Positions 1 to 9,899 of a DNA stretch of 64,000 bases are shown here, piece by piece. Numbering within the stretch: the first letter of the stretch is position 1; each line of letters starts with the position of its first letter. The notes under the pieces were generated by a model. It saw nothing but the letters and a program-made list of their open reading frames with translations, made no database searches and was not told the origin of the DNA. This DNA is from Amaurobius ferox (Eukaryota; Arthropoda; Arachnida; Araneae; Amaurobiidae). The stretch is taken from assembly GCA_951213105.1 (NCBI GenBank), contig OX578149.1, positions 3,881,606 to 3,945,605 of the forward strand. The letters run 5' to 3'. Made by a program: the position numbers and the translations under genes.

Positions 1-2455
1 AGATGTCCAAACATGTTGAGCATAGGCATCATCAGAGATCTCCTCTCGATTTAAATCATCAAAGAAGGCCTCTTTAGAGGGTAAGCTCGCTTCTTCAAAC
101 TTGGTAGCACAATCCATATAAGAATAGGGGTAAACACCCTTTCTAGTCACTAAATCCACTTGATCACTTGTAAAATGTTCTTGGGTGATACGAAACTGAT
201 TGGATTCCAAACTAGAACTTAGTTTCTCAATAGAGGCAGGTAAGAATTGAAGAGAATCTATAAACTGTAAACTTCCTAGGCTAAATGTAATATATTGCTG
301 CATATTGCTACTGATGCATTCAATCCTCTTTCCTTTAAATTCACCGATCCCCTGCATAATTAAATGTCCATCATACCCCTTTAAATTATGAAACACAACG
401 GGTATGCGTCGTCTTATCTTGTAATTCAGATTACAATTAGGATGGGCTGAACCTCTGTACTTGGAAGTTAAGTGGCAATGGTCTCTCACACGCTTTTCTC
501 CTAAAGCCTTGTTACAAATATGGCAGAGAGTAGCATTTTCAAAGTTTTCACGATCTTCAGCAGTAAAATTCATTTTCATATTTTCTCTCAGTATTCTCTG
601 AATCTCTTCTTCTTCTTGAATAAGGGCTTTCAAAAAATGATAAATCACATCTTCACCCCTATAGATAACAGGTTCTTTAAAGGTTTTTCCATCAGGTCCA
701 ATAATAATATAGGCAAAACCACAAGGAACATGATGAGATAAGATACTCTCATGTGAAACAGAAGGGGCATTCTCACATATATCCACTTTCATTAGGAAAG
801 ACTCAAAGTCTGCGTATACCACAAATGGTACACGCATTTGCATGTAAATACTTTGAAATTTCAAAATCTTGTCATTGTCACTGGGAAACTCCACTTTCTG
901 TAGGCCATACTGGCTACATAATTCAATATGCTTCTTTAAACGAGCTTCAGATGAAAACCGTTGTAAACAATAGTCGCAAAAATATTGCTTCTCTTTATGT
1001 TTTCTTATACTGTATAAAAGTCTGCTCATACTTCTAATACAACAGTAATGAGACTGCTCATCATTACTAATAAGCAGTAAATTACAGTGTTGTTCTCGTC
1101 TATTAGATGATATATAGAGCGGAAACACCTTCTTATCTTCATATCCAAAGACATTCAGGCTCACATTATTATTATTTCGCTCAAATAATTTAACTTGGTG
1201 TAAAGGAGTGGGAAACTCGATTCCATCCAGATTCAACTTGCATTCATGCTCGGTATATTTGCTGACACGAGATGCATTCTTATAAACTGGATAAAGTTCT
1301 GCTAAGATGGACCACATAAAACATTTCTGATCACTATTTTTTACATTGATAATAGCTTTCTTGGCTAATAGTTCTTTAGGTAGCGGGATATAGCTTGAAG
1401 CAGCCAGAGGATCATATGTCCCAACATCAATCATAAGTTCCTCGATTCTCTCTAAGACCCAACCGCTACCACGGCCTTCATAGGTTTCGAACGATGTTAA
1501 CACTTTTGCAAAGGCAGTATCCATATTAGAATCCAAATCTTCTTCTGTAATGTTTTTCATACAAGAACTTCTGAAATAGTTTATACAGTATTCCTGTTCT
1601 CCTCCAGATCGAAAACGAGTAAAACGGCAACATACATTTATGTACCATATAATACTACGTTTCAAAGCAATTTCCTTTAGCACCACTTGTTTTATCTCAA
1701 TTCTATGAGAATCCAAAAAGGTAAGTAAATCTTTTTCAGCATGACCAGCAATTTTATAAACAGTCACAGTACCGTTTAAAGCCTGTTTGCAGGGTTTCTT
1801 AGTCGCTTTCTTCTTCTTTTTCTTCATACACGGAGCATCTAATCTTTTTCTTTTAGTGCCTCGCATAGGCTTATCACCATGAATTAACCGTTCATGAATC
1901 TTCTCATGACGTATCAGATCATCTTTTCTTACAAAAGCCGCCTTACACAATTCACATATGTAATCCTTCATTCCATCATGAATCCTCATATGGCGCACTA
2001 AGCTTCGTTTTGCCATGAAGCTCTTCGTACAACTAGGACACACCTGTAAAAAAAAAATACAAGACTTTAGTATAAACACGCTATTCTCGATAACAATGTA
2101 ATACATTTCAGATGTATATATATATATACATATATCATTACAGATGTATATAAAGAAATTACTAACCCATTATATTTTCCCCATTAGAAATAATAAAATT
2201 CCTGAATTAAAGAATATATCCATATACAAGACATTTCATGTAAAACCCCAATACATTTAATTAAATTCATAAAAACACTCATTAAAAAAAGTTGTTACGC
2301 ATCATAAAAATACAAAGTTTAATAAAATAAGAGAATAAAATCACATTAAAACAAGTACTTACATGCCCAATCCTGTTCAAAGAGGGTGCATTACACATAG
2401 GAACGTCAGTAACGGTAGGGATAGTACCTCCGATATTACTTTCTAAGGCAAACAT
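1..2455 (-). CDS. Family B DNA polymerase with zinc fingers and endonuclease VII-like domain, left copy (partial, runs off window)
   Basis: The coding parts are exon 1 at 2455-2363 and exon 2 from 2043 down to base 1, continuing beyond the window. I translated all 681 visible codons of exon 2 and found no stop or frameshift. The visible part holds two N-terminal C2H2 fingers, a Lys/Arg-rich patch, a third C2HC finger, Exo I (YADFESF), the Cys/His endonuclease VII-like insert and Exo II (NLKGYDG). The polymerase motifs would lie outside the window. Compared with the copy at 4863-8893 I count about 42 substitutions in 2,043 bases, some two dozen of them changing an amino acid, and one in-frame 6-base length difference. 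The gene is divergent to its twin (head to head). The start is ATG 2455-2453, because no in-frame ATG lies between the upstream stop and this codon. It is probably mobile-element or virus derived rather than a host replication gene. Confidence 0.85.
2044..2362 (-). other. Intron of the left PolB gene
   Basis: On the minus strand, GT-AAGTA follows the exon 1 codon for His, and a T-rich tract ending in CAG precedes GTG-TGT (Val-Cys), the start of the first zinc finger. The phase is 0. The donor and acceptor match those of the right copy exactly in position, while the intron is 319 bp here and 296 bp there. Joining here places the first finger cysteine directly after the exon 1 residues. Inference from splice consensus and conserved arrangement; no transcript seen. 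Confidence 0.75.
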
Positions 2456-3216
2456 ACTCGCAGAAGAACTTGAAACGCGTCTTAACAACACGAAATCCAC
2501 AGCAGAAATGATAAAATCGCTGCTTAAAGACCACCTACACCATTCATAAAAAAATAGTTCTTGGTGTATCCTTCCGCCAAGGTCACCCCAAGGTTATCTC
2601 TAAAGAGTTCTTGATGTATCCCTCCGCCAAGGTCACGTGATAGTTATATCACGGTTACCGTTAAACTTACAACACACAAATGTAATTATGCACACATCCG
2701 ATAAAAAAATAAACAATTCGTTCAACATCGCAATCGATTATATCCTTTTTAATAATCGTAATCGATGCATTAAATAAATTCACATCTTTAAAAAATAATA
2801 GATTTTAATAAAATAATGAAAGAAAATCCCTTTGCGAGACCCCCTAAAACCTCCAATCCTTATGTAATACAACAGCGCGCTATCCCTTACAAGCATAAAG
2901 CCCCCGAATAACATACTCCTCTCTCCCCCTCCCTCCCCGAGACACCAACACTCACTTCACCACACGCTAAACGTAACCCATAGCAACCGGAATCCATAAT
3001 AAAACATTCACCTTCGCCCCCCAACATACATCCAAATACACAGTCATTCAACGTGAAACCCGTATTTTTACAGCAAAAATCACTTTACAGGGATTCATAG
3101 AACAAAATATCCTAAAAAATCAACAAATTCACCCAGAAACAAATTACTTATAATTATCATCTACATATGCTATATAACCATTTATAACCTTAAAAAGGTG
3201 AGTATGCTAGTAGTAA
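2456..3216 (-). promoter_or_regulatory. 5' flank of the left PolB gene (inner part of the left inverted-repeat arm)
   Basis: This non-coding sequence is shared with 4127-4862 in inverted orientation. Features conserved in both arms are the E-box CACGTG (2634-2639) and the adjacent palindrome around ACGGTTACCGT, which lie roughly 180-200 bases upstream of the start codon. Only the left arm has a 50-bp tandem duplication (about 2556-2605 and 2606-2640, each with AGTTCTTG and CCGCCAAGGTCAC). A pyrimidine-rich tract (CTCTCCCCCTCCCTCCCC) lies near 2921-2938. The arm ends sharply at 3216 with the mirror of TTACTACTAGCATACTCACC. No TATA box is convincing. Confidence 0.5.
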
Positions 3217-4126
3217 AGGAAAGCCGGTTCACAGCCAGTGACGGAGCAATGCGGAGCGCGGAGCAAAATGGCCGCCATCTTGAATTCTGTAATCCTGGAC
3301 GGGGGTGTAAAAGGGGGGGGGGGGGAAATGAAAAAAAGGTGGGGGTAAAAATTTTGGAGAAACTTTTTGTCGGGTGGCAACGATGTCGTAGTCTTGTACG
3401 GGGGGTTGAGGGGGAAATAATTTTTTTGGACGAGATTTTTTCTAAGTATGGAAGAAACTTTTTTCAGGTTGGCAACACCAACGGTGGCGGAGCAATGCCA
3501 TCAGCGTCCCCTAGCGGCGAAAAGCGGAACTATCGGAGGTTAAACTTCAGATTTTTTCTAAGTGGGGAAGAAACTTTTTTCAGGTTGGCAACACCAACGG
3601 TGGCGTAGCAGTGCCATCAGCGCCCCCTAGCGGCGAAAAGTGGAACTATCAAGATGGAACTTAGAAATATTTTTCTGTTTCGGTTGCCATAGCAACACCT
3701 GGGGAAGAAACTTTTTCAGGATGGCAACACCGACGAAGGCGGAATGAAACCATTAGCGCCCCCTAGCGGCTAAAAGTGGAATTATGGGATGAAATTGGGG
3801 ATTTTTTTTGATTGGGTTGCCATAGCAACACCTGTATGGGAGAAACTTTTTTGGGGATGGCAACACCTTCTCCTCACTCTCAATTGAGGAGCAGTGCCAT
3901 CAGCGCCCCCTAGCGGCCTAAAGGGGTACTAATAGGGTAATTAGGAATTTTGTGAAAATTAATAAAAAATTGAGTTTTTAAAATTTTTTAAAAACTTTTT
4001 TAATTTTACCAAAATATGACATAGAGGATACTTTCTGGAAATATCAAAAAAATATTTATTTTTTTCTTTCCAGAAACTATTTTAGGCGGCATTACTCCAA
4101 CCACATTCTGGCGAACACCCCTATTC
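3217..4126. promoter_or_regulatory. Spacer between the PolB arms: tandem units with CTCF-like, RFX X-box and YY1 motifs
   Basis: This 910-bp segment is not part of the inverted repeat. It contains about four diverged units of 115-150 bp, each with GAAGAAACTTTTTTCAGG, a GGCAACACC half X-box and the motif AGCG(C/T)CCCCTAGCGGC. That motif is at 3503-3518, 3619-3634, 3755-3770 and 3902-3917, always on the plus strand, and fits the vertebrate/insect CTCF consensus closely. Full X-boxes GTTGCCATAGCAAC are at 3683-3696 and 3816-3829. The YY1-type GCCGCCATCTTG is at 3271-3282. There is a run of 13 G at 3313-3325. An open frame at 3198-3608 has repetitive, low-complexity translation and is not credible coding. 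The motif matches are seen; function as a divergent promoter or boundary is inference. It could instead be an unrelated repeat inserted at the centre. Confidence 0.55.
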
Positions 4127-4862
4127 TTACTACTAGCATACTCACCTTTTTAAGGTTATAAATGGTTATATAGTATATGTAGATGATAATTATAAGTAAT
4201 TTGAGGGTTTTAGCTAGTTTCTGGGTGAATTTGTTGATTTTTTAGGATTTTTTGTTCTATGAATCCCTGTAAAGTGATTTTTGCTGTAAAAATACGGGTT
4301 TCACGTTGAATGACTGTGTATTTGGATGTATGTTGGAGGCGAAGGTGAATGTTTTATTATGGATTCCGGTTGCTATGGGTTACGCTTAGCGTGTGGTGAA
4401 GTGAGTGTTGGTGTCTCGGAGAGGGAGGGCGAGAGAGGAGTATATGTTATTCGGGGGTTTTATGCTTGTAAGGGATAGCGCGTTGATGTATTGTTTAAGG
4501 ATTGGAGGTTTTAAGGGGTCTCGCAAAGGAATTTTCTTTCATTATTTTATTAAAATCTATTATTTTTTTAAGATGTGAATTTATTTAATGTATCGATTAC
4601 GATTATTAAAAAGGATATAATCGATTGCGATGTTGAACGAATTGTTTATTTTTTAACGGACTTGTGCATAATTACATTCGTGTGTTGCAAGTTTAACGGT
4701 AACCGTGATATAACTATCACGTGACCTTGGCATGCTCTTGGCCTACGGATACACCAAGAACTATTTTTTATGAATGGATGTAGGTGATGTTTAAGCAGCG
4801 ATTTTATCATTTCTGTTGCGAATTTCGTGCTGTTAAGAGGTGTTTCAAGTTGCTCTGCGAAT
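4127..4862 (+). promoter_or_regulatory. 5' flank of the right PolB gene
   Basis: This sequence is conserved with the left arm. The palindrome ACGGTAACCGT is at 4696-4706 and the E-box CACGTG is at 4718-4723, about 140-170 bases before the ATG. A pyrimidine/purine tract (GAGAGGGAGGG) near 4420-4440 mirrors the left arm. An in-frame TGA at 4785-4787, with no ATG between it and 4863, fixes the first usable start. Regulatory role is inferred only from conservation between the two arms. Confidence 0.4.
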
Positions 4863-7800
4863 ATGTTTGCCTTAGAAAGTAATATCGGAGGTACTATCCC
4901 TACCGTTACTGATGTTCCTATGCTTAATGCACCCTCTTTGAACAGGATTGGGCATGTAAGTACTTGTTTTAATGTGATTTTATTCTCTTATTTTATTAAA
5001 CTTTGTATTTTTATGATGCGTAACAACTTTTTTTAATGAGTGTTTTTATGAATTTAATTAAATGTATTGGGGTTTTACATGAAATGTGTTTGTTGTATCT
5101 GGATATATTCTTTAATTCAGGAATTTTATTATTTCTAATGGGGGTAGTATAATGGATTAGCGATTACTTTATATACATTTTGAGACATGTATTACATTGT
5201 TACCGAGAATAACGTGTTTATACCAAAGTATTGCATTTTATTTTTTTACAGGTGTGTCCTAGTTGTGCGAAGAGCTTCATGGCCAAACGAAGCCTAGTGC
5301 GCCATATGAGGATTCATGATGGAAAGAAGGATTACATATGTGAATTGTGTAAGGCAGCTTTTGTAAGAAAAGATGATCTGATACGTCATGAGAAGATTCA
5401 TGAGCGGCCAGTTCATAGTGATAAGCCTATGCGAGGCACTAAAAGAAAAAGATTAGATGCTCCGTGTATGAATAAAAAGAAGAAGAAGGCGACTAAGAAA
5501 CCCTGCAAACAGGCTTTAAACGGTACTGTGACTATTTATAAAATTGCTGGTCATGCTGAAAAAGATTTACTTACCTTTTTGGATTCTCATAGAATTGAGA
5601 TAAAACAAGTAGTGCTAAAGGAAATTGCTTTGAAACGTAGTATTATATGGTACATAAATGTATGTTGCCGTTTTACTCGTTTCCGATCTGAAGGAGAACA
5701 TGAATACTGTATAAACTATTTCAGAAGTTCTTGTATGAAAAACATTACAGAAGAAGATTTGGATTCTAATATGGATACTGCCTTTGCAAAAGTGTTAACA
5801 TCGTTCGAAACCTATGAAGGCCGTGGTAGCGGTTGGGTCTTAGAGAGAATCGAGGAACTTATGATTGATGTTGGGACATATGATCCTCTGGCTGCTTCAA
5901 GCTATATCCCGCTACCTAAAGAACTATTAGCCAAGAAAGCTATTATTAATGTGGAAAATAGTGATCAGAAATGTTTTATGTGGTCCATCTTAGGAGAACT
6001 TTATCCAGTTTATAAGAATGCATCTCGTGTCAGCAAATATACCGAGCATGAATGCAAGTTGAATCTGGATGGAATCGAGTTTCCCACTCCTTTACACCAA
6101 GTTAAATTATTTGAGCGAAATAATAATAATGTGAGCCTGAATGTCTTTGGATATGAAGATAAGAAGGTGTTTCCGCTCTATATATCATCTGATAGACGAG
6201 AACAACACTGTAATTTACTGCTTATTAGTAATGATGAGCAGTCTCATTACTGTTGTATTAGAAGTATGAGCAGACTTTTATACAGTATAAGAAAACATAA
6301 AGAGAAGCAATATTTTTGTGACTACTGTTTACAACGATTTTCATCTGAAGCTCGTTTAAAGAAGCATATTGAATTATGTAGGCAATATGGCCTACAGAGA
6401 GTGGAGTTTCCCAGTGACAATGATAAGATTTTGAAATTTCAAAGTATTTACATGCAAATGCGTGTACCATTTGTGGTATACGCAGACTTTGAGTCTTTCC
6501 TAATGAAAGTGGATATATGTGAGAATACCCCTTCTGTTTCACATGAGAGTATCTTATCTCATCATGTTCCTTGTGGTTTTGCCTATATTATTATTGGGCC
6601 TGATGGAAAAACCTTTAAAGGATCTGTTATCTATAGGGGTGAAGATGTGATTCATCATTTTTTGAAAGCCCTTATTCAAGAAGAAGAAGAGATTCAGAGA
6701 ATACTGAGAGAAAATATGAAAATGAATTTTACTGTTGAAGATCGTGAAAACTTTGAAAATGCTACTCTCTGCCATATTTGTAACAAGGCTTTAGGAGAAA
6801 AGCGTGTGAGAGACCATTGCCACTTAACTTCCAAGTACAGAGGTGCAGCCCATCCTAATTGTAATCTGAATTACAAGATAAGACGACGCATACCCGTTGT
6901 GTTTCATAATTTAAAGGGGTATGATGGACATTTAATTATGCAGGGGATCGGTGAATTTAAAGGAAAGAGGATTGAATGCATCAGTAGCAATATGCAGCAA
7001 TATATTACATTCAGCCTAGGAAGTTTACAGTTTATAGATTCTCTTCAATTCTTACCTGCCTCTATTGAGAAACTAAGTTCTAGTTTGGAATCCAATCAGT
7101 TTCGTATCACCCAAGAACATTTTACAAGTGATCAAGTGGATTTAGTGGCTAGAAAGGGTGTTTACCCCTGTTCTTATATGGATTGTGCTACCAAGTTTGA
7201 AGAAAAGAGTTTACCCTCTAAAGAGGCCTTCTTTGATGATTTAAATCGAGAGGAGGTCTCTGATGATGCCTATGCCTATGCTCAACATGTTTGGACATCT
7301 TTAAAGATAAAGAATATGGGGGAATATCATGACTTGTACATAAAAACTGATATTCTTCTATTAGCGGACATTTTTGAGAATTTCCGTGATTTGACATTGA
7401 ATTATTATGGAATAGATGCTGCCCACTGTTTAACATTGCCATCTCTTGCCTGGAATGCAGCCTTGAAGACTAGTGGAGTATCATTAAAACTGATTACAGA
7501 TCCTGATATGTACTTATTTTTAGAAGAAGGTATAAGAGGCGGTATTAGTGTTATTAGTAAGCGCCTTAGTCAGGCTAATAACAAGTATTTGGAATATTTT
7601 GATTCTATGAAACCCAGCAAATATATAATGTATCTGGATGCTAATAATCTGTATGGGTGGGCTCTAAGCCAAGCACTCCCCGTATCGGATTTTAGATGGC
7701 TTGATTCTCAAGACATTCAGAACTTTGATCCACTTACTGTTGAAGATGACTCACCTGTGGGATATATTATCGAAGCGGATATAGACTATCCCCATGATTT

Positions 7801-8893
7801 GCATGATAAGCATAATGATTATCCTCTAGCACCCGAAAGAGTTCATATCACCCCATATCTGATTTCGGAGTATAGCCGGAATTTATCTGAAGAAATGAAT
7901 TTGAAAATATGCAAGGACCAGATCAAATTAACACCTAATTTGAATCATAAGGTTAAATATGTTCTGCATTATAGAAATTTAAAGCAGTATATGAAGTTAG
8001 GGATGAAACTTGTGAAAATCCATCGAGTATTAACTTTTAAGCAAGAGCCCTGGTTGAAGCCCTATGTACAATTTAACACTGAGAAGAGAATGCTGGCAAA
8101 AAATTCCTTTGAAAAAGATCTGTTCAAACTTATGAATAATGCAGTGTTTGGAAAAACTATGGAAAATTTGAGAAAAAGAATGGATGTTAAACTAGTACAG
8201 ACTGAGAAGAGACTGAAAAAATTACTTGCATCACCAGCCTTACACTCCTTCAAAATATTTAATGAAGATCTGGTAGCAGTTCATATGCATAAGACTCATT
8301 TGAAACTGAATAGACCCATCTATGCAGGTTTTTCAGTACTGGACTTGAGTAAAACACTTATGTATGAGTTTCATTATGATTTTATTAAGAAGATGTATGG
8401 AAGCCGAGCCGAATTGCTTTTCACAGACACCGATTCCCTGTGCTATGAAATTGAAACAGAGGATATTTACAAAGATTTTGAAAGTTATGAAGACTATTTT
8501 GACTTTTCGGATTATCCTACAACACATCCACTCCATTCCAATAAGAATAAAAAAAGGATTGGAAAAATGAAAGACGAGTTGAATGGAACTCCTGCCGTGG
8601 AATTTGTAGGCCTAAGATCGAAAATGTATAGCCTAAAAACACCCTTCACGGATAAAAAGACTGCTAAAGGTGTTAATAAGAATGTTGTAAACAAACACAT
8701 CCATCATGAAGATTATTATAATTGCCTAACAAGGCGAAGATATAGTAGAGTGGAACAATTTAAAATTGCAAGTAAAGACCATCAGATGTATACTGTGAAG
8801 CAAATTAAAATGGGGCTATCCCCCTATGATGATAAGCGACATATCTTAAAGGACGGTATCAAGAGCCTAGCATATGGTCATTATCAAATTTAA
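4863..8893 (+). CDS. Protein-primed-type family B DNA polymerase with zinc fingers and endonuclease VII-like domain, right copy (complete)
   Basis: Exons 4863-4955 and 5252-8893 give about 1,244 residues. Fingers C2H2 are at about C33/C36/H49/H53 and C61/C64/H77/H81, followed by a basic patch at 95-114 (KRKR, KKKKK) and a C2HC finger at 387-407. The exonuclease has Exo I D443/E445 (ADFES), Exo II N584/D589 (NLKGYDGH) and Exo III Y727/D731 (YIKTD). Between Exo I and II lies an endonuclease VII-like Cys/His module, C538, C541, D552-HCH, H565, C568. The polymerase has motif A D827 (DANNLYG), motif B around 991-1000 (NNAVFGK) and motif C D1090-T-D1092. All catalytic acidic residues are present. 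The C-terminus (LSPYDDKR...YGHY) is the usual end for this family. Related genes occur in Polinton/Maverick and adintovirus-like elements of invertebrates. No partner genes lie nearby. An open frame can be read from TTG 5231, but that is intron sequence; the spliced start is preferred. Confidence 0.9.
4956..5251 (+). other. Intron of the right PolB gene
   Basis: Donor CAT|GTAAGTA and acceptor TTTTTTTACAG|GTG, 296 bp, phase 0. The junction joins His to Val-Cys, the start of the first zinc finger. The same junction exists in the left copy. Reading continues through the donor in frame for 81 bases to a stop at 5034-5036, so the intron must be removed for the long protein to be made from the exon 1 start. 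Confidence 0.75.
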
Positions 8894-8963
8894 ATGACCA
8901 GACCATGCTAGATTGAATTGTGGCGGTGTATCCTATACACCGGGTGGAGGTGGGACCACAATT
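8867..8963 (+). terminator. Two consecutive stem-loops spanning the PolB stop codon and 3' end
   Basis: The first stem-loop pairs 8867-8882 with 8893-8911 (imperfect, three bases bulged) and encloses the TAA stop. The second is nested: 8916-8923 (AATTGTGG) pairs with 8956-8963 and encloses a perfect 8-bp stem, 8924-8931 (CGGTGTAT) with 8935-8942, loop CCT. No AATAAA is seen in the next 150 bases. It may be a 3'-end processing signal or part of an element terminus; the type is a best guess. Confidence 0.35.
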
Positions 8964-9153
8964 TAAAAAAAAATATATATATTTAACAATATCTAATTTC
9001 TTAAAGAGACATTACCCCATTTAGATTGTTGAAAACAGGTATCTGCTATTATTAAAAATATTTATGTTTAAAATTTTTAAAATCCAAGAACGAAAGGATT
9101 GGGGAAACACACCCCTTAAACCCTCCGAGATTCTCGAGATTCCCATACACCCG
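8964..9153. other. AT-rich spacer
   Basis: Low-complexity AT-rich sequence (TATATATATTTAAC, A-runs) with no open frame or repeat partner that I can see. It may still belong to the PolB element, whose right end I could not define. Confidence 0.3.
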
Positions 9154-9339
9154 ATTCACGCGATTCTACTACTTTGAAAACACCAATTCACGCGATTCTG
9201 CTACTTTAAAACACCAATTCATGCGATTCTGCTACTTTAAAACACTAATTCACGCGATTCTGCTACTTTAAAACACTAATTCACGCGATTCTGCTACTTT
9301 AAACCACTAATTCACGCGATTCTGCTACATTAAAAACAC
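9154..9339 (+). repeat. 31-bp tandem repeat, six copies
   Basis: The unit begins ATTCACGCGATTCTGCTACT and repeats at 9154, 9186, 9217, 9248, 9279 and 9310, with one or a few differences per copy. It lies 260 bp downstream of the PolB stop codon. Confidence 0.85.
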
Positions 9340-9342
9340 GCT

Positions 9343-9615
9343 TTTTTGGCCGCATTTTTGCAAAAACGCACATTTTTTTTCAAAAAATTACAAAACTGCG
9401 AAAACCTATGTTAATTCCCATAGAGAAATCCGACAGTTTGAAAAAAATCGGCCGATTCCGCGTTTTTTAAAAAACACATTTTTGGCCGCTTTTTTGCGAA
9501 AAACCACATTTTTTTCTAAAAAATTCACAAAAGTGTGAAAACCTATGTTAATTCCCATAGAGAAATCCAACAACTCCAAAACTTCAACTTACTGAAAAAA
9601 ACGCACATTTTTGTT
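9343..9615 (+). repeat. 136-bp direct repeat, two copies
   Basis: Starting at TTTTTGGCCGC (about 9344 and 9480), both copies carry T/A-rich runs, CGCACATTTTTT-like stretches and a shared CCTATGTTAATTCCCATAG (about 9401 and 9541). A weaker third copy of the T-run part follows to about 9680. Confidence 0.7.
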
Positions 9616-9792
9616 GTTTTTTAACGTTTTTGAAACTTTTTGTGAAAAAAACGCTAAAAGCGGCACATTCTTAAAATTTATAAAACATTAACACTTAAAA
9701 AAAAGAAAAAGAAAAAAAAATCATCTGATCCATCCTAACCTTTGACTGACTTCATGGAAAGTCACGTGGTGGTGGAAACTCCACCCCTGCTC

Positions 9793-9869
9793 ATGAGGTG
9801 CGCCTATGCTTTAACATGGGAGAACTAGCACCGCAATTTCCCCATGTTAAAGTATAGCACCGCGTGAGC
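9793..9869. repeat. Long imperfect inverted repeat (hairpin)
   Basis: Arms of about 28-30 bases pair. The inner CTTTAACATGGG pairs perfectly with CCCATGTTAAAG, and the outer CTCATGAGGTG pairs imperfectly with CACCGCGTGAG. The loop is about 20 bases. No promoter, tRNA fold or gene context is recognised. Confidence 0.6.
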
Positions 9870-9899
9870 CAGTACCCCCTACTATTCCCTACTCACATG

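Larger units (their letters stand above)
1..3216 (-). repeat. Left arm of giant inverted repeat (PolB element)
   Basis: Bases 1-3216 are the reverse complement of 4127-7300, allowing about 2% substitution in the coding part and several small length differences in introns and flanks (for example 14 extra bases near 4202-4217 in the right arm). The arm ends at 3216 next to unrelated spacer sequence. The outer limit is not visible because the pairing is still running at base 1. Confidence 0.9.
4127..7300 (+). repeat. Right arm of giant inverted repeat (PolB element)
   Basis: This is the mirror of 1-3216. It begins exactly at TTACTACTAGCATACTCACC and includes the 5' flank, exon 1, the intron and about 56% of exon 2. 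The true outer end cannot be set because the left copy is cut by the window edge. The PolB sequence itself continues to 8893. Confidence 0.9.

Noticed and set aside
520..1037. Open frames on the plus strand in the left arm
   Set aside because: They lie antisense to the intact PolB exon and recur antisense in the right arm (6258-6775).
3198..3608. 136-codon open frame in the spacer between the PolB arms
   Set aside because: It crosses a G-homopolymer and the 115-bp repeat units, so its translation is repetitive; it also crosses the arm boundary. No domain or partner supports it.
5231..5251. PolB beginning at TTG 5231
   Set aside because: These bases are a textbook pyrimidine tract and AG acceptor, and an in-frame first exon with a strong donor exists upstream in both copies.
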